Below, piece after piece: positions 17,149 to 28,248 of a DNA stretch of 64,000 nucleotides. The position numbers and the translations under genes are program-made. The DNA is from an uncultured Halomonas sp. (GTDB lineage Bacteria > Pseudomonadota > Gammaproteobacteria > Pseudomonadales > Halomonadaceae): assembly GCF_946887195.1 (NCBI RefSeq), contig NZ_CAMPKE010000008.1, forward strand, positions 120,499 to 184,498. Direction: 5' to 3'. The notes below the pieces were generated by a model, which worked only from the letters and a program-made list of their open reading frames with translations, did not search any database and had not been told where the DNA came from. Position 1 is the first letter of the stretch; every line of letters starts with the position of its first letter.

Positions 17149-18771
17149 CTAGCGCCAGGCGAGTAGCGCGATGCCGATCACGGCGGCGGCCAACACCGGC
17201 CAGGGCTGGAATTGCGCCCATTGCCAGATGGGCTCCCAGGCCAGCGCCACGGCCAACAGCAATACGCCGAAGCGCAAGCGTCGGTTGCCGCTCGCCGCTC
17301 GGATCAATTGGCGGCGCATGCTGACCAAGGCATCGGCCTGACGGCGGCGCTGGCGCTGTTCGCTCTCCATCCGCGATAACGCCTGATGAGCGAGCGCCGG
17401 CAACTCGGGGAGCTGCCGGCTGAGTTCCGGGGCTTGCTTGCGTAGCGATGTCCAGAGCCCGCGCGGCCCGGCGCGCTCCTTCATCCAATTCTCCAGGAAC
17501 GGTTTTGCCGTGCTCCACAGATCCAGATCGGGGTAGAGCTGGCGCCCCAGCCCCTCGATGTTGAGCAGGGTTTTCTGTAACAGCACCAGCTGCGGCTGGA
17601 CTTCCATGTTAAAGCGTCGCGCGGTCTGGAACAGCCCCAGCAGCACCTGGCCGAAGGAAATATCCTTCAACGGCTTTTCCAGAATCGGCTCGCAGACCGC
17701 ACGAATCGCGGCGGCGAACTCGTTGGCGCGGGTACCCTCGCCGACCCAGCCGGACTCGATATGCAGTACCGCGACCTCATAATAATCCTGATGGAAGAAG
17801 GCCAGCAGGTTGCGCGCCAGGTAGTCCTGATCTTCGCGGGTCAAGCTGCCGACGATGCCGCAATCGATGGCGATATACTGGGGATCCCTGGGGTGCTTGT
17901 GCGAGACGAAAATATTGCCGGGGTGCATGTCGGCATGAAAGAAGTTATCGCGAAACACCTGGGTGAAGAAGATCTCGACGCCGCGCTCGGCCAGCTTGCG
18001 AAGGTCGGTGTCCTGCGCCTGCAGCGCCAGCATGTCGGCGACCGGTACACCGTGAATGCGCTCCTGCACCATCACTCGTCGGCGCGTCAACGGCCAGTGG
18101 ATGATCGGCACGTAGAGCAGCGGTGAATCCTTGAAATTGCGGCGCAACTGCGAGGTGTTGGCGGCTTCCTTGTGCAGGTCGAGCTCATCGAACAGCGTCG
18201 CCTCGTAATCGGCGACCACTTCCACCGGGCGCAGGCGGCGTGCTTCGGGAATGCGCTTGAGAAATCGCGCGAAGGTATAAAGCAGGCCGATATCCTGGTG
18301 CATCACCCGATCGATACCGGGTCGAATCACCTTGACGACCACGTCTTCACCGCTATGCAGGCGCGCGGCATGCACCTGGGCGACCGAGGCCGAGGCCATG
18401 GGATCGGTATCGAAGGCGGCGAAGGCGGTCTCGATCGGGCATTCGAGTTCTTCCTCGATCAGCGCTCGGGCCTGATCGCCGGGGAAGGGCGGCACCTGGT
18501 CCTGCAGGCGCTTGAGCTCATCGGCGATATCGGGTGGCAGCAGGTCGCGGCGCGTGGAGAGCATCTGACCGAACTTGACGAAGATCGGTCCCAGCGCCTC
18601 CAGTGCCAGGCGCAGGCGCAGACCCCGTGAATGATCGCCGGTCGCTACCAGGCGCAGCGGCGAGAGGCGAAAGGCCAGGCGCAGCAACACCGGCAGGCGT
18701 TCGAATGGAATGAGTGTGTCCAAGCGGTAACGGGTCACCACCCAGAAGATGCGCAGCAGGCGCAGATTCAC
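17149..18771 (-). CDS. ubiB: Ubiquinone biosynthesis protein UbiB (atypical kinase/ATPase)
   Basis: UbiB is a membrane-anchored protein-kinase-like ATPase of the ADCK/COQ8 family needed for ubiquinone synthesis. I place the start at GTG 18771, preceded by CGGAGGA and overlapping the ubiJ stop (GTGA). This gives 540 residues against 546 in E. coli. The open frame upstream is only the shadow of ubiJ. The KxGQ motif is in [15 protein letters not shown], and two hydrophobic C-terminal segments would anchor the protein. Confidence 0.95.
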   Translation of the reverse strand: MNLRLLRIFWVVTRYRLDTLIPFERLPVLLRLAFRLSPLRLVATGDHSRGLRLRLALEALGPIFVKFGQMLSTRRDLLPPDIADELKRLQDQVPPFPGDQARALIEEELECPIETAFAAFDTDPMASASVAQVHAARLHSGEDVVVKVIRPGIDRVMHQDIGLLYTFARFLKRIPEARRLRPVEVVADYEATLFDELDLHKEAANTSQLRRNFKDSPLLYVPIIHWPLTRRRVMVQERIHGVPVADMLALQAQDTDLRKLAERGVEIFFTQVFRDNFFHADMHPGNIFVSHKHPRDPQYIAIDCGIVGSLTREDQDYLARNLLAFFHQDYYEVAVLHIESGWVGEGTRANEFAAAIRAVCEPILEKPLKDISFGQVLLGLFQTARRFNMEVQPQLVLLQKTLLNIEGLGRQLYPDLDLWSTAKPFLENWMKERAGPRGLWTSLRKQAPELSRQLPELPALAHQALSRMESEQRQRRRQADALVSMRRQLIRAASGNRRLRFGVLLLAVALAWEPIWQWAQFQPWPVLAAAVIGIALLAWR

Positions 18772-19406
18772 GCTGCGGTCCTCCGGCGAGCGTCGAGCCG
18801 GCGCCGTAGGCGAGCGAGACGGGCTTCGAGACGGTCGGTAGCGATTTCCAGTTCGGTGAGGTGATCGCGCAGCATGTCCCGCTGTGAATGGCCGGTCAGC
18901 AGGCGCGCCTCTTCGAAGACGTAATCCTTGAGGTCGGTGCGCAACTCGTGATGGCTGCGCCGGCCGAAGCGAGCGGCATGGCGTACGCCCTCGGCCAAGC
19001 CATGGGCAGGAGTGTCGCCGAGCCATTCGGCCAGCGCGCCTTCCCAATCCAGGTCGAGATCCATCAGCAGTGCGCGAGTCTCCTCGAGCAGGTGGGTCTG
19101 GCCGTGTATGGCCAAGCGGCCGGAGAACATCAATCGCTCGAGCGGTTCGCCGCCCAGTAGCGCCCCCAGCGCCTGGTTATCGAGTTCGACGATGGCGTCG
19201 GCATCGTTCTCCTCGGTCCGCGCGGCGCCGAGCAAATCGAGGCCCTGCGGGTGAAAACTCACCAACAACGCGATGTTCGGTCGCTCCAGGCGCAACAGCA
19301 GGCGTTTGCCCGCCAGGCGACGCAGCCGCTTCGGTGCGGCCGGATCGCGGGCGAGCAAGGCATTCAGGGCTTTTTCGGCGCAGGCCAGCAGCAGGGTCAG
19401 CGGCAT
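18768..19406 (-). CDS. ubiJ: Ubiquinone biosynthesis accessory factor UbiJ (SCP2 domain)
   Basis: UbiJ binds ubiquinone precursors through its SCP2 lipid-binding domain and scaffolds the soluble Ubi complex with UbiK. The ATG at 19406 (after GAGG) gives 212 residues. The N-terminal SCP2 part (about 20-115) is followed by a C-terminal helical, charged region typical of UbiJ ([19 protein letters not shown]). It lies between ubiE and ubiB, the standard position, 7 bp after the ubiE stop. Confidence 0.9.
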   Translation of the reverse strand: MPLTLLLACAEKALNALLARDPAAPKRLRRLAGKRLLLRLERPNIALLVSFHPQGLDLLGAARTEENDADAIVELDNQALGALLGGEPLERLMFSGRLAIHGQTHLLEETRALLMDLDLDWEGALAEWLGDTPAHGLAEGVRHAARFGRRSHHELRTDLKDYVFEEARLLTGHSQRDMLRDHLTELEIATDRLEARLARLRRRLDARRRTAA

Positions 19407-19413
19407 CGAAACC

Positions 19414-20160
19414 TCACAGCTTGATCCCGCGATGCAGAGCGACGATGCCACCGGTCATGTTGGTGTACTCCACCCGTTCCAGGCCGGCCGCTTCCATCAT
19501 CGCCTTGAGCGTTTCCTGATCCGGGTGCATGCGGATCGATTCGGCCAGATAGCGGTAGCTGTCGGCATCGTCGGCCACCCACTGGCCGATCTTCGGCAGC
19601 ATGCTGAACGAGTAGCTGTCATAGGCCTTGGAGAGCAGGGCATTGGGCGGCTTGGAGAATTCCAGCACCAGCAGCCGGCCGCCGGGTTTGAGTACCCGGG
19701 TCATCGAGGCCAGCGCGGCGTCCTTGTCGGTGACGTTGCGCAGGCCGAAGGCGATGGTGATGCAATCGAAGCTATTATCGGGAAACGGCAGGCGCTCGGC
19801 ATTGGCCTGCACATACTCGACGTTGTCGCCGACGCCACTGTCGAGCAGCTTGTCGCGACCGACGGCGAGCATCGACTGATTGATGTCGGCGAGCACCACG
19901 CGCCCGGTCGGGCCGACCAGGCGCGAGAACTTGAGCGTCAGATCGCCGGTGCCGCCGGCGATATCCAGCACGTGATGGCCGCGGCGCACCCCGGCACGCT
20001 CGAGCGTCAAGCGTTTCCACAGCCGGTGAATGCCCATCGACATCAAGTCGTTCATGATGTCGTAGCGAGTCGCTACCGAGTGGAAGACATCGGCCACCCG
20101 GGCGGCTTTCTCCTCGACCGGAACTTCCTGGTAGCCGAAGTGGGTCGTGCGCTTGTCCAT
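19414..20160 (-). CDS. ubiE: Ubiquinone/menaquinone biosynthesis C-methyltransferase UbiE
   Basis: UbiE is the SAM-dependent C-methyltransferase that acts on 2-methoxy-6-polyprenyl-benzoquinol. The ATG at 20160 (AAGGGA upstream) gives 248 residues against 251 in E. coli. Motif I is [11 protein letters not shown], and the family signatures [17 protein letters not shown] and [15 protein letters not shown] are present. It is the first gene of the operon. A family B repeat begins 30 nt upstream of its start codon. Confidence 0.97.
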   Translation of the reverse strand: MDKRTTHFGYQEVPVEEKAARVADVFHSVATRYDIMNDLMSMGIHRLWKRLTLERAGVRRGHHVLDIAGGTGDLTLKFSRLVGPTGRVVLADINQSMLAVGRDKLLDSGVGDNVEYVQANAERLPFPDNSFDCITIAFGLRNVTDKDAALASMTRVLKPGGRLLVLEFSKPPNALLSKAYDSYSFSMLPKIGQWVADDADSYRYLAESIRMHPDQETLKAMMEAAGLERVEYTNMTGGIVALHRGIKL

Positions 20161-20189
20161 GGTATTCCCTTGCTGTGGCCGGGTGTAAA

Positions 20190-20347
20190 GGAAGCATTGA
20201 ATAAATGCCTGCACTGGCGAATCGCTGCGTTGCGCGGTACTGGTACGCCAGCCCGGTCGAAACTCGCCTAACTATATGTTATGCCTCGTCTTCTGCGTGC
20301 CGTGCGCCTTGCACTCCATCCAGTTCGCCGATTTATTCAGCGCTTCC
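20190..20347. repeat. Family B inverted-repeat element, copy 2 (upstream of ubiE)
   Basis: The ends GGAAGCATTGAATAAAT (20190-20206) and ATTTATTCAGCGCTTCC (20331-20347) are inverted copies matching at 15 of 17 positions. The interior aligns with copy 1, including GCTGCGTTGCGCGGTACT and CCGTGCGCCTTGCxCTxCAT. It carries about 15 extra bases around the GTACGCCAGCCCGG segment. It has the same orientation as copy 1 and the same 30-nt distance to the downstream minus-strand start codon. Confidence 0.8.
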
Positions 20348-20401
20348 AGGGCGTGGGCGACATTGTAGCGTCGCCCAGCGGGGTTTGTCTGCGCTGTGGC
20401 C

Positions 20402-20785
20402 CTATAACTGGCGGACCGGAATTCCCAACGCTTCCCGGGAAGCGCCGGCAGCGTCGAGGCGCTTGAGATAATCGGCCCAGTTGGCTTCCTGATTGGTGGC
20501 CAGATCGTACAGGTAGTCCCAGCTGTACAGGCCACTATCGTGGCCATCGTCGAAGTGCAGCTTGAGCGCGTAGCGCCCGGTCTGGGTGATGTTCTTGAGC
20601 CCGACATCCTTCTTGCCGACCTGCAGCACGGCGGTGTCGGGGCCGTGACCGCGCACCTCGGCGGAGGGCGAGAACACGCGCAGATACTCGGCGCTGAGCC
20701 GGTAGCTCTCGCCGCTGGCATAGCCAAGCTCCAGATCGCGGGCCTGCTTGTGGTAATGCACACGGGTGGGAATCGGGGCGCTCAT
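20402..20785 (-). CDS. DUF971 (gamma-butyrobetaine hydroxylase-like N-terminal domain) protein
   Basis: This 127-residue protein matches the stand-alone DUF971 family in the motifs LELGYASGESYRLSAEYLRV and LHFDDGHDSGLYSWDYLYDL. In eukaryotic gamma-butyrobetaine hydroxylase the related domain binds zinc; the bacterial protein's function is not established, and links to iron-sulfur or metal handling have been suggested for relatives. A CAGGAG site precedes the ATG. It follows hslU on the same strand, the arrangement found in Pseudomonas. Confidence 0.8.
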   Translation of the reverse strand: MSAPIPTRVHYHKQARDLELGYASGESYRLSAEYLRVFSPSAEVRGHGPDTAVLQVGKKDVGLKNITQTGRYALKLHFDDGHDSGLYSWDYLYDLATNQEANWADYLKRLDAAGASREALGIPVRQL

Positions 20786-20902
20786 GAAAACTCCTGGTCG
20801 TAAGAACGCCGCTTCGCGGCTGGAAGAGAGAAGAAACCCAACTCAAATACCCTTTCCCTGTTTTCTTCCTTCTCTCTTACTACTCTCTCTTACTACTCGT
20901 GG

Positions 20903-22231
20903 TTAGAGGATATACCGCGACAGATCGTCGTCCGTCGCCAACTCACCGAGCTGCGAATTGACGTAGTCGGCATCGATGGTCAGCGGGCCGGGCATGTCGC
21001 CGCCCTGGAACGAGGCCTCTTCGAGCAGGCGCTCCATCACCGTATGCAAGCGCCGCGCGCCGATGTTCTCGGTGCCTTCGTTGACCTGCCAGGCAATTTC
21101 CGCAATGCGCGCGATGCCATCGTCGGTGAACTCGATTGCCAGCCCTTCGGTCGCCATCAACGCCTGGTACTGCTTGGTCAACGCCGCCGACGGTTCGGTG
21201 AGGATGCGCCGGAAGTCCTCGGGGGAGAGCGCCGAAAGCTCGACGCGGATCGGCAATCGGCCCTGGAGTTCGGGAATCAGATCCGACGGCTTGGAGAGAT
21301 GAAAAGCGCCGGAGGCGATGAACAGGATGTGATCGGTCTTGATCATGCCGTGCTTGGTCGACACCGTCGAGCCCTCGATCAGCGGCAGCAGATCGCGCTG
21401 CACGCCCTCACGGGAGACCTCGGCACCGCCGGAATCGCCGCGCTTGGCGACCTTGTCGATCTCGTCGAGAAAGACGATGCCGTTCTCTTCCACCGCTTCG
21501 ATGGCGCGGCGCTTGATATCCTCGTCATTGACCAGCTTGGCGGCTTCCTCGTCGCGCAGCAGCTGCCAGGCGTCCTTGACCGCGACGCGCTTGGCTTCGG
21601 TCTTCTGCTTGCCCATGTTGGAGAACATGCTCTGCAACTGGCTGGTCATCTCCTCCATGCCGGGTGGGCCGGCGATATCGAAACCGCCGCTCTGCGGGGT
21701 GATCTCGATATCGATCTCCTTGTCGTCCAGCTGGCCCTCGCGCAGCTTCTTGCGAAATAGCTGGCGGGTCGATGAGTCGTCGCGGGCGCTGTCGTACTCG
21801 CTACCGCGCGGGCGCGGCAGCAGGGCATCGAGAATGCGATCCTCGGCGGCATCGTCGGCCTTGTGGCGCACCTCTTCCTTGGCCTGCTCACGGACCATCT
21901 TGATCGACATCTCCATCAGGTCGCGGACGATCGATTCGACATCGCGACCGACATAGCCGACCTCGGTGAACTTGGTCGCCTCGATCTTGATGAACGGCGC
22001 GCGGGCCAGCTTGGCCAGGCGACGGGCGATCTCGGTCTTGCCGACCCCGGTCGGGCCGATCATCAGGATGTTCTTGGGCGTGACCTCGGGGCGCAGGTCG
22101 TCGTCGAGCTGCATGCGCCGCCAGCGGTTGCGCAAGGCGATGGCGACGGCGCGCTTGGCATCGTGCTGGCCGATGATGAACTGATCCAGCGAATGGACGA
22201 TTTCACGAGGGGTCATCTGGGATTGAGGCAT
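20903..22231 (-). CDS. hslU: ATP-dependent protease ATPase subunit HslU
   Basis: HslU (ClpY) is the AAA+ unfoldase that feeds substrates to HslV. The protein has 442 residues (E. coli 443). It shows [17 protein letters not shown], Walker [17 protein letters not shown], the pore motif GYVGRDVES, Walker [13 protein letters not shown] and the C-terminal [15 protein letters not shown] that docks into HslV. It follows hslV by 16 bp. Confidence 0.98.
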   Translation of the reverse strand: MPQSQMTPREIVHSLDQFIIGQHDAKRAVAIALRNRWRRMQLDDDLRPEVTPKNILMIGPTGVGKTEIARRLAKLARAPFIKIEATKFTEVGYVGRDVESIVRDLMEMSIKMVREQAKEEVRHKADDAAEDRILDALLPRPRGSEYDSARDDSSTRQLFRKKLREGQLDDKEIDIEITPQSGGFDIAGPPGMEEMTSQLQSMFSNMGKQKTEAKRVAVKDAWQLLRDEEAAKLVNDEDIKRRAIEAVEENGIVFLDEIDKVAKRGDSGGAEVSREGVQRDLLPLIEGSTVSTKHGMIKTDHILFIASGAFHLSKPSDLIPELQGRLPIRVELSALSPEDFRRILTEPSAALTKQYQALMATEGLAIEFTDDGIARIAEIAWQVNEGTENIGARRLHTVMERLLEEASFQGGDMPGPLTIDADYVNSQLGELATDDDLSRYIL

Positions 22232-22247
22232 GCTCCGGGCCCTCTCC

Positions 22248-22766
22248 TCACAGCTCTTCGAGCGTGATGTGGTGATTGGTATAGACGCAGATATCGGCGG
22301 CGATGTTCAGCGATTTCTCGGTGATCTCGCGGGCGCTGAGCTCGGTATTCTCGAGCAGTGCGCGGGCGGCCGCCTGGGCGAAGTTGCCGCCGGAGCCGAT
22401 CGCGATGACGCCGCGCTCGGGCTCGACCACATCGCCATTGCCGGTGATGATCAGCGAGGCGCTCTTGTCGGCGACGATCAGCAGCGCCTCGAGGCGGCGC
22501 AGGGCGCGGTCGGTGCGCCAATCCTTGGCCAGCTCGACGGCGGCCTTGACCAGGTGCCCCTGGTATTTCTCCAATTGCGATTCGAAGCGTTCGAACAGCG
22601 TGAAGGCATCGGCGGTGCCGCCGGCGAAACCGGCCAGCACCTGGCCGCGATAGAGGCGACGCACCTTGCTGGCGTTGCCTTTCATCACCGTATCGCCCAG
22701 TGACACCTGGCCATCGCCGGCGAGTGCGACCTGATCGCCACGGCGCACGGATACGATCGTCGTCAT
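22248..22766 (-). CDS. hslV: ATP-dependent protease peptidase subunit HslV
   Basis: HslV (ClpQ) is the proteasome-like threonine peptidase of the HslUV protease. The 172-residue protein begins [20 protein letters not shown]; removal of Met exposes the catalytic Thr. [10 protein letters not shown] and [17 protein letters not shown] are family motifs. A heat-shock-type promoter and stem-loop lie upstream at 22862-22888 and 22818-22843. Confidence 0.97.
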   Translation of the reverse strand: MTTIVSVRRGDQVALAGDGQVSLGDTVMKGNASKVRRLYRGQVLAGFAGGTADAFTLFERFESQLEKYQGHLVKAAVELAKDWRTDRALRRLEALLIVADKSASLIITGNGDVVEPERGVIAIGSGGNFAQAAARALLENTELSAREITEKSLNIAADICVYTNHHITLEEL

Positions 22767-22817
22767 GTTGGGAACCCCCTGACTGGAAACGGCCGCTGCG
22801 ACCGGTCCCGATGACTT

Positions 22818-22843
22818 TAGGCGCCGTCACTGATGGGCGCCTA
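22818..22843 (-). promoter_or_regulatory. 5' stem-loop of the hslVU transcript
   Basis: TAGGCGCC (22818-22825) and GGCGCCTA (22836-22843) form a perfect 8-bp stem with a 10-base loop. Given the predicted promoter, it lies about 12-37 bases from the transcript's 5' end. I recall that E. coli hslVU also has a 5' stem-loop reported to affect expression; that comparison is from memory. Confidence 0.65.
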
Positions 22844-22861
22844 GCGTGAATTAACAGGGAG

Positions 22862-22888
22862 ATGTGGGCATGCTTTCCTGAAATCAAG
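22862..22888 (-). promoter_or_regulatory. Sigma-32-like heat-shock promoter of hslVU
   Basis: On the minus strand CTTGAT (22888-22883) and CCCACAT (22868-22862) are separated by 14 bases. This resembles the RpoH pattern of CTTGAA followed by CCCCAT with a 13-15 base spacer. hslVU is a heat-shock operon in E. coli. Confidence 0.5.
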
Positions 22889-22911
22889 CGAAGGGGATCT
22901 GATGGACGGAC

Positions 22912-23556
22912 TCAGTTCTGCAGCTTGATCAGCAACGGCTCGATACCCTGGGTCACCATCAGATCGCGAGCACGGCTGAGTTCGCGCGTATCCTGATAAG
23001 GCCCGACCTGAACGCGGTGCCAGGTCTGGTCGCCGTTGGCCTTGACCGTGGTGATCTTGGCCAGCAGGCCGAGATCCTCGAGACGACCGGCAAGGCGCTG
23101 GGCATCGTTGGCCTCGCGAAACGAAGCTGCCTGAAGCACGAAGCTATCGGCGGTCGCGGTGCCATCGCCCGCTGCGGCATCTTCCGATGGGCGCGGTGTC
23201 GAGTGATAGGCCTCAACCTTGGGCGCGATGACTTCGGATTCCGGCAACAGCGTGTAGAACTCGAAGGTCGGCATGCGCGGCTTGGCGGGCTCCTCGGGCT
23301 GGCTCGCGCTGGGCGATGACGCATCGTCGGCGGCGGGCGCGGTGGCGCTGGATGGCGGCTTGGGCATCACCGTGGCGACGGGCGGCGCGGTCTGCTGAAA
23401 GTATTGTGACAGTGCGAAACCGGCGATCAGCCCGGCCAGCCCCCATAGCCAGCCGGGTACGCTGAGGCGGCCTTGTTGCTGGCGAGGCGCGCGCCGCGTC
23501 GTTGCGCCCTTGGGCGCGGCGCGGCGTGTCGGTTTCTGCGCGGGACGACGTGCCAT
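22912..23556 (-). CDS. FtsN-like SPOR-domain protein
   Basis: The 214-residue protein has a basic cytoplasmic start (about 30 residues), one membrane segment (WLWGLAGLIAGFALSQYF, about residues 36-54), a Pro/Ala/Ser-rich periplasmic linker and a C-terminal SPOR domain (about 135-212). The SPOR domain includes FVLQAASFREANDAQRLAGR and HRVQVGPYQD. SPOR domains bind denuded septal glycan, and FtsN activates septal peptidoglycan synthesis. The layout and the position beside argS match the gene called ftsN-like in Pseudomonas. Equivalence to essential FtsN is inferred. Confidence 0.82.
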   Translation of the reverse strand: MARRPAQKPTRRAAPKGATTRRAPRQQQGRLSVPGWLWGLAGLIAGFALSQYFQQTAPPVATVMPKPPSSATAPAADDASSPSASQPEEPAKPRMPTFEFYTLLPESEVIAPKVEAYHSTPRPSEDAAAGDGTATADSFVLQAASFREANDAQRLAGRLEDLGLLAKITTVKANGDQTWHRVQVGPYQDTRELSRARDLMVTQGIEPLLIKLQN

Positions 23557-23559
23557 GGT

Positions 23560-25245
23560 TTACATCTCCTCCGGGGCGCCGACACCCAACAGGTCCAGTC
23601 CATTGCGAATCACCTGACGCGTGGCCAGGCCCAGCGCCAGTCGGGCGTTGCGTGTTGCAGCGTCGTCGATGATGACCTTGACCGCGTTGTAGCAGGTATG
23701 GAAATCGGCGGCGAGATCCTGCAGGTATTGAGCGACCTGCTGCGGCTCGCGGCTGGCGGCGGCATGTTCGACGACCTCGGGGAAGCGCGCCAGGCGGTTC
23801 ATCAGCGCTTTTTCCTGATCGGTGTCGAGCAGCGCCAGGTGTTCGCAGGCCACCGCGAGATCGAAGGGCAGGCCATCGGCCTCGGCGCGGCGCATCACGC
23901 TGCACACCCGGGCATGCGCATATTGCACGTAGTAAACCGGATTGTCGTTGGATTGCGAGCGCGCCAGGTCGATATCGAAGGTCAACTGCGAGTCGGCGCG
24001 ACGCGCGGCGAGGAAGTAGCGCGTGGCGTCACGTCCGACTTCATCGATCAGATCGCGTAGGGTGACGTAACTACCGGCACGCTTGGAGAGTTTCACCTCG
24101 ACGCCCGAGCGGGTCACCAGAACCATCTGATGCAGTACATAATCGGGCCAGCCATCGGGAATGCCGGCTTCCAGTGCCTGCAGACCGGCGCGTACGCGCG
24201 TCACCGTGGAGTGGTGATCGGCGCCCTGCTCGTCGATGACCTGTTTGAAGCCGCGCTGCCATTTGCCGAGGTGATAGGCGACATCGGGGACGAAATAGGT
24301 GTAGGCGCCATCGCTCTTGCGCATGACGCGGTCCTTGTCGTCGCCGAAGGACGTGGTGCGGAGCCACAGGGCGCCGTCCTGCTCGTAGGTGTGTCCCTTG
24401 TCGATCAGGCGCTGAACGGTCTCCTCGACCTTGCCCTCGTCGTATAGCGACGATTCGAGGAAATAGACATCGAATTCGACACCGAAGGCCTTGAGGTCGA
24501 GATCCTGCTCGCGGCGCAGATAGGCGACGGCGAAGCGGCGGATCGCTTCGAGATCGTCGCCGTCGGCGGCGGCGGTGACGTGTTGGTCGTCGGCATCGAC
24601 GGTATCGCCGGCGAGATAGCTCAGTGCGACGTCATTGATGTAATCGCCGCGATAGCCGTCCTCCGGCCAGGCGTCGTCGTGCGGCGTGAGACCCTGTACG
24701 CGCGCCTGCACCGAGCGCGCCAGGTTGGCGATCTGGGCGCCGGCGTCGTTGTAGTAGAACTCGCGGGTGACATCGTAGCCGGTGGCCTCGAGCAGGCGAC
24801 ACAGGCAATCGCCGATCGCCGCGCCACGCCCGTGGCCGACATGCAGGGGGCCGGTGGGGTTGGCCGAAACGAATTCGACCTGCACCTTTTGCCCGGCACC
24901 CTGCAAGCTGCGCCCGAAGGTATCGCCGGCATCGAGAATCGACGGCACGATTTGCGCCACGGCGTCGGTGGCGGCGAAGAAATTGATGAAACCCGGCCCG
25001 GCGATCTCGACCTTCTGCACGGCTGAGCTACCGGGCAGGGCGCCGATCAGGCTTTCTGCCAGCTCGCGTGGCTTCTTGCCCGCCGGCTTGGCGAGCATCA
25101 GCGCCAGGTTGCTGGCGTAGTCGCCATGGGCCTTGTCTCGGGTCGGATCGACCTTGATCGTCGGGGTTGCATCCTGGGGCACGATGCCCTGCCGCTTGAG
25201 CGTGGCCAATGCCTCGTCGAGCAGCGAAACGATGGTATCTTTCAT
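23560..25245 (-). CDS. argS: Arginyl-tRNA synthetase
   Basis: ArgRS is a class I synthetase that charges tRNA-Arg; two tRNA-Arg(ACG) genes lie at the right end of this window. The ATG at 25245 gives 561 residues, and the open frame above it is non-coding. The HIGH motif is in [13 protein letters not shown], and the KMSKS equivalent is [12 protein letters not shown]. The DALR anticodon-binding domain ends with [15 protein letters not shown]. It is 3 bp upstream of the FtsN-like gene and downstream of priA. Confidence 0.97.
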   Translation of the reverse strand: MKDTIVSLLDEALATLKRQGIVPQDATPTIKVDPTRDKAHGDYASNLALMLAKPAGKKPRELAESLIGALPGSSAVQKVEIAGPGFINFFAATDAVAQIVPSILDAGDTFGRSLQGAGQKVQVEFVSANPTGPLHVGHGRGAAIGDCLCRLLEATGYDVTREFYYNDAGAQIANLARSVQARVQGLTPHDDAWPEDGYRGDYINDVALSYLAGDTVDADDQHVTAAADGDDLEAIRRFAVAYLRREQDLDLKAFGVEFDVYFLESSLYDEGKVEETVQRLIDKGHTYEQDGALWLRTTSFGDDKDRVMRKSDGAYTYFVPDVAYHLGKWQRGFKQVIDEQGADHHSTVTRVRAGLQALEAGIPDGWPDYVLHQMVLVTRSGVEVKLSKRAGSYVTLRDLIDEVGRDATRYFLAARRADSQLTFDIDLARSQSNDNPVYYVQYAHARVCSVMRRAEADGLPFDLAVACEHLALLDTDQEKALMNRLARFPEVVEHAAASREPQQVAQYLQDLAADFHTCYNAVKVIIDDAATRNARLALGLATRQVIRNGLDLLGVGAPEEM

Positions 25246-25378
25246 GTGGCGTGCGGCATCCTGTAGCCCTGTGGGCGCAGCGGCGTGAAATCGCTCACGA
25301 TGAGCCTGGCCGGCTATTATCGGCAATTGCGGCTCGGCTTTAAACCCACAACCTCGAAGAGGCAAGGCCCAGGCTTTT

Positions 25379-27622
25379 TCAGCTCAGCGTCTGCGGGTCG
25401 ATATCCAGCGACCAGCGTCCGCGGCGTGCTTGCGGCGCCTGCTCCAGCCAGCCGACCAGAAAGGCACAGGCTTCGTGCAGCGGGCCGCGCCTGGCCGCCG
25501 AGAGCATCAATTGCACGTGATAGCGATTCTGACGGCGCTCCATCGGCGCGGGCACCGGGCCGAGGCAGTCCACCGCCAGGCCGCGTTCCTTCAGCCAGTC
25601 GCGCAGTGCCGTGGCAGCTTGGTTGGTCAAGTCGATGGCGTCGGCCTCGCGCGGGCTCTCCAGGCGCAGCAGCGCCAGGTAGCGATAGGGCGGCAGCATG
25701 GCCAGGCGGCGTTCTTCGAGCATCGCCTCGGCGAGCGCATCGAAACCGCTGTCGGCGAGCAGGCGCAGGTGGGGATCGTCGGGGTGCAGCGTCTGCACCA
25801 GCACGCGTCCCGGTCGTTCGGCGCGCCCGGCGCGCCCGGCGACCTGGATCAGGAGCTGGGCGCTGTGTTCGAGCGCACGAAAGTCGCTGGCATAAAGCCC
25901 CGCATCGGCATTGACCACCACGACCAGCGTGACGTGGGGCAAGTGATGACCCTTGGCGAGCATCTGCGTGCCGACCAGCAGACAAGGCTCGCCACGGCGC
26001 ACCTCGTTCAGGGTTTGCTCGAAGGCGTCCTTGCGCCGGGTGCTGTCACGGTCGATGCGATGCACCGGCACCTCGGGAAATAGCGCGGCCAGGGTCTCTT
26101 CGCTGCGTTCGGTGCCGGTACCCAGCGGGCGTAAGTCGGCGCTGCCGCAGTCGGGGCAGGCGTCGGGCAGGGCGCGCTGACGCTCGCAATGGTGACACGT
26201 CAGCTGAGGCGGCTGGCGATGCAGGGTCATGCGCGCATCGCAACGGTCACACTCGGCCAGCCAGCCACAGGCATGGCAGGCCAGCGTCGGCGCGAAGCCA
26301 CGACGATTGATGAACACCAGCACCTGGCCGCCGTCGTTCAGCGTGTTCTTGATGGCGTCGATGACCGGGGCGATCAGCCCACCCTGGCGCGGCCGCCCGC
26401 GCAGATCGACCAGTTCCAGGCGCGCCGGGGCGTGATGGCTGGCGCGCCGTGTCAGGCGCAGGTGGCGATAGTGACCGGCGCGTGCCTGTACCAGGCTCTC
26501 CAGCGATGGCGTGGCGCTACCCAGCACGATCGGGATGCCCTCGCGATGGGCGCGGACGATCGCCAGGTCGCGGGCGTGGTAGCGCAGGCCGTCCTGCTGC
26601 TTGAACGAGCCGTCGTGCTCCTCATCGACGATGATCGCACCGGGGCGGGCGAGTGGCGTGAATACTGCCGAGCGCGTGCCGATGACGATCGGCGCGCGTC
26701 CGGCGCGGGCGGCTTCCCAAGCATCCAGACGCTCCGCGTCGGTCAGCCCCGAATGAAGGGCCACTACCGGGATTCGGAAACGCCGTCGAAAGCGCGCCAG
26801 GGTCTGCGGCGTCAGGCCGATCTCGGGCACCAGCACCAGCGCCTGGCGCCCCTGGGCGACGATCGCCTCGATCAGTTGCAGGTAGATTTCGGTCTTGCCG
26901 CTGCCAGTCACGCCATGCAGCAGGCAAGGGTGATAGCGTTCGAGGCCCTGGTGCAGTTCGGCCAGCGCGGTGGCCTGTTCACGGTTCAGCGTCAATGCGG
27001 GCTCGGCCAGCAGGCCGCCGCCAGGTGTCGTCGGAGAAGCCATCAGCGGTTCATCGACACTTTCGGCAAGCCCCTTGTTGGCAAGCCCGGTGAGCTGGGC
27101 GCGGCTGAAGCCCTGAGCGCTGATCACCGAGCCGATGACACCGCGCGGGTGCTGGCGCAGCAGTTCCAGCAACTCGGCCTGGCGCCGGGCACGGCCCAGA
27201 CTCGCCGCGTCGGCGGCCTGGCCGGCTGCGGTCAGTTGCCAACGCTCGCGAGTGCGCGCTTCCAGCGGACGCCCCTGGCGCAGCAGCACCGGCAGCGCCT
27301 GATGCAGCGTGTCGCCTAGCGCGTGTTGATAATAGCGCGCGGTAAAGCGGCACAGCCACAGCCAGTCGGTGGGTAGGGGTTCGCTATCCAGGCAGGCGCT
27401 GACCGGTTTGAGCGAGGCAGGATCGAGCTCGCTGGTATCGCGGCATTCGACGACGATACCTACCACCTCGCGTCGGCCCAAGGGCACCCGCACGCGCAAG
27501 CCTGGCTGCCAGCCGTCATTCGGGGCGGGTCGGCAGGGGCGGTAGTCGAACAACTTGCGCAGTGGCGTGGGCACGGCGACGCCGAGCACGCGGGGGGTGG
27601 GCGATACGGGGGTGACTGACAA
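25379..27622 (-). CDS. priA: Primosomal protein N' (replication restart helicase PriA)
   Basis: PriA recognises stalled replication forks and reloads the replisome. The 747-residue protein shows Walker [15 protein letters not shown], the DEEH box [13 protein letters not shown] and eight Cys residues binding two zinc ions ([29 protein letters not shown]). The start is TTG at 27622, supported by GGAGG four bases upstream. Its 5' end overlaps the rpmE promoter on the other strand. Confidence 0.96.
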   Translation of the reverse strand: MSVTPVSPTPRVLGVAVPTPLRKLFDYRPCRPAPNDGWQPGLRVRVPLGRREVVGIVVECRDTSELDPASLKPVSACLDSEPLPTDWLWLCRFTARYYQHALGDTLHQALPVLLRQGRPLEARTRERWQLTAAGQAADAASLGRARRQAELLELLRQHPRGVIGSVISAQGFSRAQLTGLANKGLAESVDEPLMASPTTPGGGLLAEPALTLNREQATALAELHQGLERYHPCLLHGVTGSGKTEIYLQLIEAIVAQGRQALVLVPEIGLTPQTLARFRRRFRIPVVALHSGLTDAERLDAWEAARAGRAPIVIGTRSAVFTPLARPGAIIVDEEHDGSFKQQDGLRYHARDLAIVRAHREGIPIVLGSATPSLESLVQARAGHYRHLRLTRRASHHAPARLELVDLRGRPRQGGLIAPVIDAIKNTLNDGGQVLVFINRRGFAPTLACHACGWLAECDRCDARMTLHRQPPQLTCHHCERQRALPDACPDCGSADLRPLGTGTERSEETLAALFPEVPVHRIDRDSTRRKDAFEQTLNEVRRGEPCLLVGTQMLAKGHHLPHVTLVVVVNADAGLYASDFRALEHSAQLLIQVAGRAGRAERPGRVLVQTLHPDDPHLRLLADSGFDALAEAMLEERRLAMLPPYRYLALLRLESPREADAIDLTNQAATALRDWLKERGLAVDCLGPVPAPMERRQNRYHVQLMLSAARRGPLHEACAFLVGWLEQAPQARRGRWSLDIDPQTLS

Positions 27623-27651
27623 TTGGCCTCCGCTAGTGGCTTTGCTATAAT
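27623..27651 (+). promoter_or_regulatory. Sigma-70 promoter of rpmE
   Basis: TTGGCC (27623-27628) and TATAAT (27646-27651) are separated by 17 bases, giving a perfect -10 and a partial -35. It reads toward rpmE and overlaps the priA translation start region on the opposite strand. Confidence 0.75.
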
Positions 27652-27786
27652 ATGCGGCCTTCTTGCCCGGCAGCGCGTGCTCACTGGCGTATCGGAAGAT
27701 GGGCTTGAAGAAAACCGGTTACTCACAACCCGTGTGCGGTACTCGGCAAGACCGGGTGGCGGCACACAGCATCATGAGGCTTCACG

Positions 27787-28002
27787 ATGAAAAAAGGTAT
27801 CCATCCGGATTACAAGAAGGTCACTGCGACCTGTTCCTGCGGCGCCACCCACGAGGTGGGCACTACCGGAAACCAGGATTTCACCATCGACGTTTGCTCC
27901 AACTGCCATCCCTTCTATACCGGCAAGCAGAAGCAGGCGACCACGGGTGGCCGTGTCGAGCGCTTCAACAAGCGTTTCGGTGCCGCCGTCAAGCGTGGCT
28001 GA
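27787..28002 (+). CDS. rpmE: 50S ribosomal protein L31 (zinc-binding form)
   Basis: L31 bridges the two ribosomal subunits near the central protuberance. The 71-residue protein has Cys residues at [11 protein letters not shown] and [13 protein letters not shown], which identify the C+ zinc-binding paralogue. This form is usually replaced by a Cys-free copy under zinc limitation. It is divergent from priA, as in Pseudomonas, and is followed by an intrinsic terminator. Confidence 0.97.
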   Translation: MKKGIHPDYKKVTATCSCGATHEVGTTGNQDFTIDVCSNCHPFYTGKQKQATTGGRVERFNKRFGAAVKRG

Positions 28003-28030
28003 TACGTTTTTGCTGGCTGCGTGACTATGA

Positions 28031-28055
28031 AACCCGCCCTTCGAGGCGGGTTTTT
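28031..28055 (+). terminator. Intrinsic terminator of rpmE
   Basis: AACCCGCC (28031-28038) pairs with GGCGGGTT (28045-28052), with a six-base loop, followed by a T-run to 28055. Confidence 0.85.
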
Positions 28056-28248
28056 CGTGATTGAGGCATCGCTGCAATAAGCTTCCAGTTATGCCATCCG
28101 AGCTTGCCATAAGCTGTTATTAATATCTGGAAATAATTTCAAACAAACGACTAAAAGTCTTTCAGTACAATGACTTGCTTCAAGTTGTTGGTGTGAGTGT
28201 TTTTCTATATTCTGATTGCATACTCTCCATGACTGACCGGATACGAGC

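Noticed and set aside
20824..20878. AAGAGAGAAG and CTTCTCTCTT inverted pair between the DUF971 gene and hslU
   Set aside because: The arms are simple purine/pyrimidine tracts with a 35-base loop in a low-complexity stretch; chance pairing is likely.
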